Below, piece by piece: positions 1-5,829 of a stretch of 5,875 nt of DNA (its first letter is position 1; each line of letters opens with the position of its first letter). Below the pieces are notes generated by a model. That model searched no databases. It was not told where the DNA came from and saw only the letters and a program-made list of their open reading frames with translations. The translations under genes and the position numbers were made by a program. Where the stretch lies: assembly GCA_900754175.1 (NCBI GenBank), contig CAAEBS010000108.1, positions 1 to 5,875 of the forward strand. The letters run 5' to 3'. This DNA is from Clostridia bacterium (GTDB lineage: Bacteria; Bacillota; Clostridia; Oscillospirales; CAG-272).

Positions 1-58
1 AGGACTCCTCATCCACCACTGCCGTGGTCCCCCTTCTCCCACAGGAGAAGGCTTTTTT
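1..58. repeat. Double-hairpin intergenic repeat element (fragment at window edge)
   Basis: Two stem-loops lie side by side. The first has arms ACCAC (15-19) and GTGGT (24-28) around TGCC. The second has arms CCTTCTCC (32-39) and GGAGAAGG (44-51) around CACA. The layout, with an ACTCCTCATCC lead-in, resembles short dispersed repeats I remember from intergenic regions of gut Clostridia. That resemblance is recollection, not a search result. The left edge may lie outside the window. Confidence 0.55.
32..58 (+). terminator. Intrinsic terminator for a gene left of the window
   Basis: A perfect 8-bp stem (32-39 with 44-51, loop CACA) is followed by C and six T residues (53-58). This is the classic rho-independent layout for transcription running left to right. 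It would serve a + strand gene ending just upstream, which is not visible here. It is also the second hairpin of the repeat element at 1-58, so the repeat may have been co-opted as a terminator. Confidence 0.7.
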
Positions 59-77
59 ATTAGCTTCAAGCTAAAAA

Positions 78-157
78 ATAACGCCGGTAATCCAGCGTAA
101 ATTCTAACTTTAAAATAACACCGAAAGTCCAGCAAATCCGGCGCAAATCCAAACTTT
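78..157. repeat. Imperfect tandem direct repeat
   Basis: Copy A (78-111) and copy B (115-157) both run ATAAC, CCG, TCCAGC, AAAT, AACTTT in the same order. Copy B carries about nine extra bases after TCCAGC. This looks like an old duplication that has drifted. No reading frame or known element is recognised in it. Confidence 0.45.
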
Positions 158-170
158 GGGCGCCCATTCC

Positions 171-262
171 CGCCCCTCGTGTCATCCTGAGCGGAGGGCG
201 AAGCCCAGAGTCGAACCCGTCAGGGCGACCGCAGGTCGGGATCTACTATCGTCGAGCGCACA
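171..262. repeat. Direct repeat R1, copy 1
   Basis: This ~92-base unit begins CGCCCCT and ends near GCGCACA. It recurs at 282-374 almost unchanged. Inside are two small hairpins: GGGC-GAA-GCCC (196-206) and CGACC-GCA-GGTCG (226-238). Read on the other strand it runs GATCCCGACC, then TTCGACT, then CGCTCAGGATGACA. This resembles a TCATCCTGAGCG-type intergenic repeat that I recall from many bacterial genomes (unverified). No protein or RNA gene is recognised. Confidence 0.8.
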
Positions 263-281
263 ACCCCCAGCACCTCATTTT

Positions 282-374
282 CGCCCCTATGTGTCATCCT
301 GAGCGGAGGGCGAAGCCCGAAGTCGAACCCGTCAGGGCGACCGCAGGTCGGGATCTCCTATGGGCGAACGCACA
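282..374. repeat. Direct repeat R1, copy 2
   Basis: This is the second copy of the repeat at 171-262, in the same orientation and offset by 112 bases. The core from GTGTCATCC to GGGATCT differs only by a two-base AG/GA swap (207-208 versus 319-320). Divergence increases towards both edges, and one base is added near 289. The near identity points to recent duplication or concerted evolution. Both small hairpins are kept. Confidence 0.8.
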
Positions 375-430
375 GACTAATCTGCCAACTTCCGCAACGG
401 TAAACCAATCCGGCAACCTTTCCTCCTATC

Positions 431-510
431 CCTTGTTTCAAAGTCTTTTGAAGGGGGCACGGGGGAACTTTTCTCCAGAAAAGTTTCCCCCGCTCTCTCC
501 CCCACCAAGC
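431..510 (-). repeat. Hairpin repeat R2, left copy (reverse orientation)
   Basis: The core is a long hairpin with arms 460-474 and 477-492, loop CC and one unpaired T in the right arm. A minor dyad, TTCAAA-GTCT-TTTGAA (437-452), lies to its left. On the minus strand the element reads GCTTG, a G-rich GGGGGAGAGAGC lead, the hairpin, then CCCCCGTG. The same order appears on the plus strand at 5824-5875. It is therefore an interspersed repeat present twice in opposite orientations. There is no clean T-run on either side, so it is not a textbook terminator. Confidence 0.75.
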
Positions 511-516
511 AGAATG

Positions 517-570
517 TCACAAATCAAAAAGAATATTTCACAAAAACGGTAGATATTTTTGTTTTTGTGA
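517..570. promoter_or_regulatory. Candidate operator: TCACAAA half-sites and inverted repeat
   Basis: A perfect 10-bp inverted repeat, TCACAAAAAC (538-547) and GTTTTTGTGA (561-570), encloses 13 bases. A further TCACAAA (517-523) lies exactly 21 bases upstream of the one at 538, about two DNA turns. The dyad covers the proposed -35 of the oxidoreductase gene. This arrangement fits binding of a dimeric regulator. No regulator gene lies beside it, so the protein is unknown. The AT-rich setting makes a chance origin possible. Confidence 0.4.
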
Positions 571-589
571 TTTATAATGGTAGTATAAT
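550..589 (+). promoter_or_regulatory. Promoter region of the FAD oxidoreductase gene
   Basis: Two perfect TATAAT boxes stand at 573-578 and 584-589. The first has a moderate -35, TAGATA (550-555), at the ideal 17-base spacing. The second has no convincing -35. Transcription would start near 585 or 596, giving a leader of roughly 25-35 bases with no room for a riboswitch. Which box is used cannot be decided from sequence. Confidence 0.6.
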
Positions 590-618
590 TTATCATTGTT
601 TGCAAAGGGGGAACAGAA

Positions 619-2439
619 ATGGGAGAACTGATGCGTAAGAGCCGGCGGGTAAACGTTTGCGTGATCGGCGGCGGACTTGCCGGAAGTTTTGCGGCGATTG
701 CGGCGGCGAGGCACGGCGCACGGGTAGCGCTGATGCAGGACCGCCCGATGCTTGGCGGCAATTCATCCAGCGAGATCCGGATGTGGGTATCGGGAGCGGG
801 AAGCCGTGTCCGGAACCTGCAGGAGACCGGCATCATGGAAGAAGTGCTGTTGGAAAATATGCACCGCAATCCCACCCGGAATTTTTCCATATGGGACTCT
901 ATTCTTTACGAAAAGGTAAAGGGTGAAGAAAACATAGAGCTTCTGCTCAACTGTGCGTGCTGCTTTGCCGAGTACGAGGGGGGAAGGATCCGGAACGTCA
1001 CCGGATTTCAGCTTACCACTTACACCTGGCAGAAGGTGGAGGCGGATATTTTCATCGACTGCTCGGGTGACAGTATTCTGGCAGAGCTGGTGGACGCCGA
1101 ATATATGGTGGGACGGGAGTCCGGCGAGACCTTTGGAGAAGCGTGGGGGCTGGAAAAGGCAGACCGCAAGACCATGGGCATGAGCCTGATGATTCAGGCG
1201 CACGAGACCGACCACAAGTGCGAATTTATCCCGCCGAAGTGGGCGTACTGCTTCAAAACCGACGAGGACATGAAGTGCAAGCCGCACGACTGCCTGAACC
1301 ATATCGAGACCAATTTCTACTGGATAGAGCTTGGCGGCGAGGCGGATTCGATCCACGATACCGAGGAGATCCGGGACGAGCTGTTGAAGATCGCTTACGG
1401 CGTGTGGGACCACATCAAGAATCAGGGTGACCACGGCGCCGACAACTGGGAGCTGGATTTTATCGGCTTTCTGCCTGGAAAGAGAGAGAGCCGCCGGTAC
1501 GTGGGCGACTACGTGCTGACCCAGCAGGACGTGGAGAATGCCGCACGCTTCCCGGATGAGGTGGCATACGGCGGCTGGCAGATCGACAACCACCTGCCCG
1601 GCGGCTTTGCCATAAGCGGCGCCGGCGGCGGACACCTGCAGAAAAAGCGGCTTGCCGAGCCTTACGGAATTCCGCTCCGCTCGCTGTACTCCGTAAACGT
1701 GGAAAACCTGATGTTTGCCGGACGGAATATCAGCGCTTCGCACATCGCCTTTGCCACCACCCGGGTTATGGCAACCTGCGGCGTAATGGGGCAGGCGGCA
1801 GGCACGGCGGCGGCAATGATGACCCGCTACGGCATGACGCCGAGAGAGCTTTGCCGGGAAAAGATCGGCGAGCTTCAGGCAGAGCTGATGGAGGACGATT
1901 GCTTCCTGCCCGGCTACCGGCGCAGTATTTCTCCGCTTTGCACGCCCGAAACGCTTTCTGCCGACTGGGGCGACGCCTCTCTGCTTTTGAACGGCATGGA
2001 GCGCAAGATCTGGGGCTGTGACAACGGCTACTGGGGCATGGTCAACCGTGCGATCACGTATACCTTCCCGAAAAAAACGCATATCAGCGATTTCCGGCTG
2101 ATCGTGGACAGCGACCTTGACCGGGAGTATGTGGACGGAAACCCGGCGGTGCTGAATATCTCCGCCGCTCTGTTCCGGCGGGTGGATTATCAGCATACCA
2201 CTTTCGGCTTCCCCCGGTGTATGCTCAAGGCGTTCCGCATCGAGGCAAAGGGGGATAACGGCGAGTGGTTCACGGTTTATGAGACCGACTGCAACTATCA
2301 GCGTATGATCCGGCAAAAGCTGGACGTGGACACCACGGCGGTGCGGCTGATTCCGCTCAACACCTATTTCTCGGAGAAACTGCAGGGAGCGACCTACGGC
2401 AGTGCGCAGGCGCATATCTTCGCTTTTGAGGTCCGGTAA
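619..2439 (+). CDS. FAD-dependent oxidoreductase with C-terminal beta-rich domain
   Basis: This 606-residue protein is probably a cytoplasmic flavoprotein of the FAD_oxidored (PF12831) type. An N-terminal Rossmann motif VCVIGGGLAG (13-22) binds the ADP part of FAD, followed by LGGNSSSEIRMW (45-56). IDCSGDS (146-152) matches the conserved D-x-[ST]-G-D stretch of the family. RESRRYVGDYVLTQQDV (289-305) and LMFAGRNIS...GVMGQAAG (364-395) are the distal flavin-site motifs. Residues ~430-606 form a separate region rich in aromatics (WGCDNGYWG, FRLIVDSDLDR, AVRLIPL) that resembles a galactose-binding-like beta-sandwich. That fold call is inference. No signal peptide or membrane segment is seen. The start at 619 has an AAAGGGGG ribosome site at 604-611. 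A second ATG at 631, with GGGAG at 621-625, is also possible and loses only four residues. The gene stands alone, so the substrate is unknown; a carbohydrate or glycoside is a guess from the C-terminal domain. Confidence 0.85.
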   Translation: MGELMRKSRRVNVCVIGGGLAGSFAAIAAARHGARVALMQDRPMLGGNSSSEIRMWVSGAGSRVRNLQETGIMEEVLLENMHRNPTRNFSIWDSILYEKVKGEENIELLLNCACCFAEYEGGRIRNVTGFQLTTYTWQKVEADIFIDCSGDSILAELVDAEYMVGRESGETFGEAWGLEKADRKTMGMSLMIQAHETDHKCEFIPPKWAYCFKTDEDMKCKPHDCLNHIETNFYWIELGGEADSIHDTEEIRDELLKIAYGVWDHIKNQGDHGADNWELDFIGFLPGKRESRRYVGDYVLTQQDVENAARFPDEVAYGGWQIDNHLPGGFAISGAGGGHLQKKRLAEPYGIPLRSLYSVNVENLMFAGRNISASHIAFATTRVMATCGVMGQAAGTAAAMMTRYGMTPRELCREKIGELQAELMEDDCFLPGYRRSISPLCTPETLSADWGDASLLLNGMERKIWGCDNGYWGMVNRAITYTFPKKTHISDFRLIVDSDLDREYVDGNPAVLNISAALFRRVDYQHTTFGFPRCMLKAFRIEAKGDNGEWFTVYETDCNYQRMIRQKLDVDTTAVRLIPLNTYFSEKLQGATYGSAQAHIFAFEVR

Positions 2440-2456
2440 GCCTGTATTGCACGGTT

Positions 2457-2483
2457 GCGTTTTTTCCTGCAAAAACGCTTTTT
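2457..2483 (+). terminator. Probable intrinsic terminator after the oxidoreductase gene
   Basis: An 8-bp stem, GCGTTTTT (2457-2464) with AAAAACGC (2471-2478), closes a six-base loop and is followed by five T residues (2479-2483). It begins 18 bases after the TAA stop. The stem is AT-rich and hence weak, so read-through is possible. It separates the gene from the promoter at 2497. Confidence 0.6.
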
Positions 2484-2496
2484 CTCGGAAAAAATA

Positions 2497-2525
2497 TAGA
2501 CAAGCCGCACTTTTTGTGGTATAAT
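2497..2525 (+). promoter_or_regulatory. Extended -10 promoter of the YgjV-family gene
   Basis: TAGACA (2497-2502) and TATAAT (2520-2525) are separated by 17 bases. TG at 2517-2518 makes an extended -10 (TGGTATAAT). Transcription should begin near 2532. One arm of a 9-bp inverted repeat (AAGCCGCAC, 2502-2510) sits between the two boxes. Its partner covers the start codon. Confidence 0.8.
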
Positions 2526-2580
2526 CTTTCCATATTATCCGGATTACGGAAACGGGAAAGATCCCACAGAGGTGCGGCTT
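2502..2580. promoter_or_regulatory. Inverted repeat spanning promoter and start codon
   Basis: AAGCCGCAC (2502-2510) is exactly complementary to GTGCGGCTT (2572-2580). Symmetry continues inward, with GTGG (2516-2519) matching CCAC (2564-2567) after a short unequal gap. The left arm is upstream of the expected transcript start, so the pair cannot fold in that mRNA. It would act as DNA, for example as paired operator sites. Transcripts reading through from the oxidoreductase gene would contain both arms and could hide the ribosome site. Confidence 0.4.
2569..2574 (+). promoter_or_regulatory. Ribosome binding site that fixes a TTG start
   Basis: GAGGTG matches the 16S anti-Shine-Dalgarno core and lies five bases before TTG at 2580. 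No comparable site precedes the in-frame upstream TTG at 2514, which lies inside the promoter spacer, ahead of the -10 box. This settles the start of the downstream gene. Confidence 0.8.
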
Positions 2581-3131
2581 TGAAGTATATAGCGCAGGCG
2601 GTCGGAATTTCGGCAGTCGTTTTCTTCTTTCTGAGCTATCAGCAGAAGGAAAGAAAAAAGATCATTGTATTGAATGTAATATCCCGGATCCTGTATGTCG
2701 TCCAGTATCTTTTGCTGGGGGCATACGAGGGGTGCGTGCTGGACGTGGTGGGGATGCTTTCCTCGGTTCTGGCGCAGAAAAAGGACAGCGCCCTTATCCG
2801 GAAGCATCCGAAGGCGTGGATGATCGGGATGCAGATTCTGATTGCCGCCTGCGGACTTGCCCTGTACCGGAACGTGTTCAGCCTGCTTCCCATTGTCGGC
2901 GTGATGTTGCACACGGGGGCTTTCTGGATTACCGACGAAAAGACCATCCGCCGGCTTTCCATTCTCGGTTCACCGTTCTGGCTGGTCTATAACCTGGTCA
3001 GCCATGCCTACGGCTCGGCGATCGGCGACGTGTCCTCCATGATCTCTATCGGCGTGGCGATCTATCGCTACGATATCCGGAAAAAGGGAAAAAAAGAGGA
3101 AAAGACCGACCCACAACCGCCGGCTTCATAA
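2580..3131 (+). CDS. YgjV-family inner membrane protein
   Basis: This 183-residue polytopic membrane protein begins with a TTG codon (MKYIAQAVGISAVVFFFLSY). The open frame extends 22 codons further upstream to 2514. However, the -10 box and expected transcript start fall inside that stretch, and GAGGTG sits correctly before 2580. About six to seven hydrophobic segments are visible, roughly at 5-20, 29-47, 51-65, 80-96, 99-117, 125-145 and 147-163. The SYQQKERKKIIVLNVISRILYVVQYLLLGA pattern (hydrophobic helix, Q plus basic cluster, then N and LLGA; residues 19-48) is what leads me to the YgjV family (PF10688). The tail (168-183) is highly charged and proline-rich, probably cytoplasmic. The family's function is not established. 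The gene is monocistronic, between its own promoter and terminator, with no partner to suggest a role. Confidence 0.8.
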   Translation: MKYIAQAVGISAVVFFFLSYQQKERKKIIVLNVISRILYVVQYLLLGAYEGCVLDVVGMLSSVLAQKKDSALIRKHPKAWMIGMQILIAACGLALYRNVFSLLPIVGVMLHTGAFWITDEKTIRRLSILGSPFWLVYNLVSHAYGSAIGDVSSMISIGVAIYRYDIRKKGKKEEKTDPQPPAS

Positions 3132-3139
3132 AAGAATAT

Positions 3140-3191
3140 GCAAAAGGTCAGCGCTTGTTGTGAGGACAGGGGCTGATCTTTTGCGCTTTTT
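3140..3191 (+). terminator. Strong intrinsic terminator after the YgjV-family gene
   Basis: GCAAAAGGTCAGC (3140-3152) pairs with GCTGATCTTTTGC (3172-3184) over 13 bp, with a single G-U pair. The loop is 19 bases, and GC plus five T residues follow (3187-3191). It starts nine bases after the stop codon and ends before the next promoter, insulating the tetR operon. Confidence 0.82.
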
Positions 3192-3213
3192 ATCGGATTT
3201 TTGCGCACTCTCA

Positions 3214-3242
3214 TTGACAGCATAAGTATTTTGTGCTATAAT
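3214..3242 (+). promoter_or_regulatory. Consensus promoter of the tetR-ABC operon
   Basis: TTGACA (3214-3219) and TATAAT (3237-3242) are both perfect, with 17 bases between them. TG at 3234-3235 gives an extended -10. Transcription should start near 3249, leaving a leader of about 77 bases. So strong a promoter normally needs repression, which fits the TetR-type gene directly downstream. Confidence 0.88.
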
Positions 3243-3252
3243 AATAAACATC

Positions 3253-3274
3253 AAGTGTTTTAAAACGTATACTT
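3253..3274. promoter_or_regulatory. Candidate TetR operator
   Basis: A 22-bp dyad has outer arms AAGTGT (3253-3258) and ATACTT (3269-3274), five of six positions symmetric. Two adjacent perfect palindromes, GTTTTAAAAC (3257-3266) and GTATAC (3267-3272), lie within it. A further AAGTAT (3224-3229) lies in the promoter spacer. The block sits just past the expected transcription start, where a TetR repressor would block initiation. The exact operator boundaries are uncertain. Confidence 0.45.
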
Positions 3275-3325
3275 CAGCATTGAAAAAACGGTGTTTCCGG
3301 CAAGGGAATACCACAGGAGGAAATT

Positions 3326-4006
3326 ATGCCGCCAAAACCGAAATTCACACGGGAAGAAGTGGTGAATACCGCTTTGGAACTGGTGCGCCGGCGGGGAATC
3401 GGCGCTTTGACTTCACGGGAGCTTGGCACCGCCCTCGGAAGCTCGGCACGACCGATCTTTACGGTGTTCCGGGATATGGACGAGGTGAAAAGTGCCGTGC
3501 GGGAACAGGCAAGACTTTGTTTTGTGGAATATATGCAGGTTGCCGAAAGCTTTCAGCCGGCGTATAAAAAGCGGGGAATGCAATGGGTTCGCTTTGCACG
3601 GGAGGAGCCGATGCTCTTTCAGCTGCTGTTCATGCAGAGAACGGGCGATCACTCGGATTTTTCGCAGGCAATGGAGATCATCCCGTTCGGAAAAGAGGAC
3701 GATATCGCTATTATTATGCGGGATTACCACGCTACGCCGGAGCAGGCTGAGCACCTGTTCCGCCAGATGTGGATCCACACCTACGGTCTGTGCGTGCTTT
3801 GCGCCACAAAGGTCTGTGCCTTTACCGACGAGGAAATTGCCGCCAATCTCGGCGAGATTTTCTGCGGGATGATCTATATTCTGCACGGCAGCTTCGTGCA
3901 GAGCATGAGCCGCACGCCTGCCCAAAAGGGAACGCCGGAGGTCAACCTTTACTGGCGGGATTATCCCGATCTGCGCAGTGCGGAAAAGAATCCCGAAGAA
4001 GAATGA
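3326..4006 (+). CDS. TetR/AcrR-family transcriptional regulator
   Basis: This 226-residue protein has a standard N-terminal TetR DNA-binding domain: FTREEVVNTALELVRRRGIGALTSRELG spans 7-34, and the turn and recognition helix follow at GSSARPIFTVFRDMDEV (38-54). The helical C-terminal domain (about 65-195) should bind an inducer and dimerise. It contains MQWVRFAREEPMLFQLLFM (85-103), usual in TetR_C-type ligand domains. Three closely spaced cysteines (C156, C159, C164) plus C180 are unusual. The last ~25 residues are polar. The start is clear: AGGAGG (3315-3320) lies five bases before ATG. It is the first gene of an operon with an ABC exporter, so it most likely represses its own promoter and releases it when the exported compound or a related signal binds. 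The ligand cannot be read from sequence. Confidence 0.88.
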   Translation: MPPKPKFTREEVVNTALELVRRRGIGALTSRELGTALGSSARPIFTVFRDMDEVKSAVREQARLCFVEYMQVAESFQPAYKKRGMQWVRFAREEPMLFQLLFMQRTGDHSDFSQAMEIIPFGKEDDIAIIMRDYHATPEQAEHLFRQMWIHTYGLCVLCATKVCAFTDEEIAANLGEIFCGMIYILHGSFVQSMSRTPAQKGTPEVNLYWRDYPDLRSAEKNPEEE

Positions 4007-4018
4007 GGAGAGAAAAAT

Positions 4019-4933
4019 ATGAAATATGTCATTGAAATTGAGCATCTGAACAAGTCGTTCGGAGACGTAAAGGCGGTCCAGGATCTTTCTTTCCATGTAA
4101 AGAGCGGGGAGTTGTTTGCCTTTCTCGGCGTGAACGGTGCAGGAAAATCCACCACCATTTCCATTCTGTGCGGACAGCTTCGCCGGGACAGCGGGGAGGT
4201 ACATATCTGCGGGGAAAATCTGGACCGTGGAACGGCGGTGATCACCCGGAAGCTTGGCGTTGTGTTCCAGAATTCGGTGCTGGATCAGGCGCTGTCGGTG
4301 CGGGACAATCTGCGGTGCCGTGCCGCACTCTACGGGATCACCGGAAAGGATTTTGCCGCACGGCTGGAGGAGCTTACCGGGCTTCTGGACTTCGGCGACC
4401 TGCTGGGGCGCACGGTGGGCAAGCTTTCCGGCGGTCAGCGGCGGCGCATTGACATTGCCCGTGCACTACTTCACCGACCGGAAATCCTGATTCTGGACGA
4501 ACCGACGACAGGACTTGACCCGCAGACCCGGCGGCTTTTATGGAACGTGATTGCCACCCTGCGGGAAAAAGAGGGGATGACGGTGTTCCTGACGACCCAT
4601 TACATGGAGGAAGCGGCGGATGCGGACTACGTGGTGATTCTGGACGCCGGAAAAATTTCCGCCGAGGGAACGCCGCTTGAGCTGAAAAACCGCTACACCG
4701 GCGACTTTATCACCCTGTACGGGCAGAGCGAAGAGGTGGCAAAGACGCTTGGCGTGAACTACGAAATGCTCCGGGGAGCGATCCGCCTTTCGGTGCCCGA
4801 CACGGCGGCGGCGACCGGGCTGATCGTGGCGCATCCGGAGGTGTTCTGCGACTATGAGATCACAAAGGGAAAAATGGACGACGTATTTCTTGCCGTGACC
4901 GGCAAAAAACTGGGAGGAGGTGCGGAAAAATGA
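4019..4933 (+). CDS. ABC transporter ATP-binding protein (DrrA-like, ABC-2 export type)
   Basis: This 304-residue ATPase sits on the inner face of the membrane and powers the permease encoded next. All nucleotide-binding motifs are intact: Walker A GVNGAGKST (37-45), Q-loop glutamine (84), signature LSGGQ (136-140), Walker B ILILDE with catalytic Glu161, D-loop GLDP (165-168) and H-loop His194. The region after ~230 is the C-terminal extension usual for DrrA-type exporter ATPases, ending in a DVFLAVTGKKL motif. The start follows the tetR stop by 12 bases. Its ribosome site, GAGGAG, overlaps that TGA codon, suggesting coupled translation. The architecture indicates export of a drug, peptide or lipid-like compound; which one is unknown. 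Confidence 0.93.
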   Translation: MKYVIEIEHLNKSFGDVKAVQDLSFHVKSGELFAFLGVNGAGKSTTISILCGQLRRDSGEVHICGENLDRGTAVITRKLGVVFQNSVLDQALSVRDNLRCRAALYGITGKDFAARLEELTGLLDFGDLLGRTVGKLSGGQRRRIDIARALLHRPEILILDEPTTGLDPQTRRLLWNVIATLREKEGMTVFLTTHYMEEAADADYVVILDAGKISAEGTPLELKNRYTGDFITLYGQSEEVAKTLGVNYEMLRGAIRLSVPDTAAATGLIVAHPEVFCDYEITKGKMDDVFLAVTGKKLGGGAEK

Positions 4934-5829
4934 CGGGTGCCGCTAATCTTATCAAACGAAACTGCAAGCTTTTTTTCAAGGACAAGGGGATGTTTTTCTC
5001 CTCGCTGATCACGCCTGTGATCCTGCTTGTGCTGTATGCGACCTTTCTGGCTAAGGTGTACCGGGACAGCTTTGCCTCGGCGATTGCGTCGGCTGGCGTT
5101 ACGGTGAGCGATTCTCTGATTGACGCTACGGTTGGCGGTCAGCTTGTTTCCTCGCTTCTTGCCGTGTGCTGTGTGACGGTGGCGTTCTGCTCCAATCTTC
5201 TGATGATTCAGGACAAGGTGAGCGGGGCGATCCGTGATCTGACGGTAACGCCGCTGAAGCGCTCCACGCTGGCGATCAGCTATTTTGCCGCTTCTGCGTT
5301 TTCCACGCTGATTATCAGCTTTTCGGCGCTTGGCGTCAGCCTGCTGTATCTCTGGAAAATGGGCTGGTATCTGTCCTTTACCGACGTTCTGGCGATTTTT
5401 GCCGACGTGCTTTTACTGACGCTCTTTGGCACGGCGCTGTCGTCGGTCGTCAATGCGCCGCTTTCCACAAACGGGCAGGCGTCGGCGGTGGGAACCATTG
5501 TCAGTGCAGGCTACGGCTTTATCTGCGGGGCGTATATGCCGATTGCAAACTTTTCAAAGGGGTTGCAAAAGGTGCTGTCGTTCCTGCCGGGTACTTACGG
5601 CACCAGCCTTTTGCGCAACCACAGTCTGCGGGGCGTGTATGAGGAGATGGAGGATATCGGATTTCCGCCGGAGGTGGTGGAGAGCATCCGGGATTCCATC
5701 GACTGCAATTTATATTTCTTTGACCACAAGGTGGGTCAGGGCATGATGTATCTGATCCTTTCCGCATCCATATTGGTTCTGATCGGAATCTTTATTCTGA
5801 TTACCATGCGTCGTTGTCGCAGGGCTTGA
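4930..5829 (+). CDS. ABC-2 type transporter permease
   Basis: This 299-residue integral membrane protein forms the transport channel for the preceding ATPase. Its ATG overlaps the ATPase stop (ATGA, 4930-4933), with GGGAGGAGG at 4912-4920 as ribosome site, so the two should be made in matched amounts. About six hydrophobic segments are visible: 21-43, 70-92, 113-141, 151-176, 184-204 and 271-293. An extracytoplasmic loop of about 27 residues follows the first. The stretch QDKVSGAIRDLTVTPLKRS (94-112) between segments 2 and 3 is the cytoplasmic coupling region characteristic of ABC-2 permeases. The protein ends in a basic tail, RRCRRA, directly after the last helix. Its stop codon lies within a stretch that also matches the left edge of repeat R2. 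Substrate unknown. Confidence 0.9.
   Translation: MTGAANLIKRNCKLFFKDKGMFFSSLITPVILLVLYATFLAKVYRDSFASAIASAGVTVSDSLIDATVGGQLVSSLLAVCCVTVAFCSNLLMIQDKVSGAIRDLTVTPLKRSTLAISYFAASAFSTLIISFSALGVSLLYLWKMGWYLSFTDVLAIFADVLLLTLFGTALSSVVNAPLSTNGQASAVGTIVSAGYGFICGAYMPIANFSKGLQKVLSFLPGTYGTSLLRNHSLRGVYEEMEDIGFPPEVVESIRDSIDCNLYFFDHKVGQGMMYLILSASILVLIGIFILITMRRCRRA

Noticed and set aside
196..245. tRNA-like segment because of GTCGAACCC and nearby small hairpins
   Set aside because: No acceptor stem, no proper D or anticodon arm, and the T-loop motif is not TTCGA-type in the right context. The whole block is part of a repeat.
171..374. CRISPR array
   Set aside because: Only two repeat copies, each ~92 bases with one 20-base gap, and no cas genes. 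Unit size and spacing do not fit.
289..552. An 87-codon plus-strand frame in the left intergenic region
   Set aside because: It starts inside direct repeat R1 and runs through hairpin repeat R2. It has no ribosome site and no protein-like composition.
438..890. A 150-codon minus-strand frame ending in repeat R2
   Set aside because: It overlaps the oxidoreductase start and promoter, and its tail is simply translated repeat sequence.
763..2472. A 569-codon open frame on the minus strand opposite the oxidoreductase gene
   Set aside because: It mirrors the GC-rich codon pattern of a clear flavoenzyme gene, shows no recognisable domain, has low-complexity His/Val/Arg-rich content and no convincing ribosome site. 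It is a shadow frame.
3249..3325. Riboswitch or attenuator in the tetR operon leader
   Set aside because: The leader is about 77 bases, with only operator-like dyads and a weak three-pair hairpin. There is no recognisable aptamer or terminator switch.
3413..4204. A 263-codon minus-strand frame opposite the tetR gene
   Set aside because: It is antisense to two well-supported genes, with no domain and no promoter.
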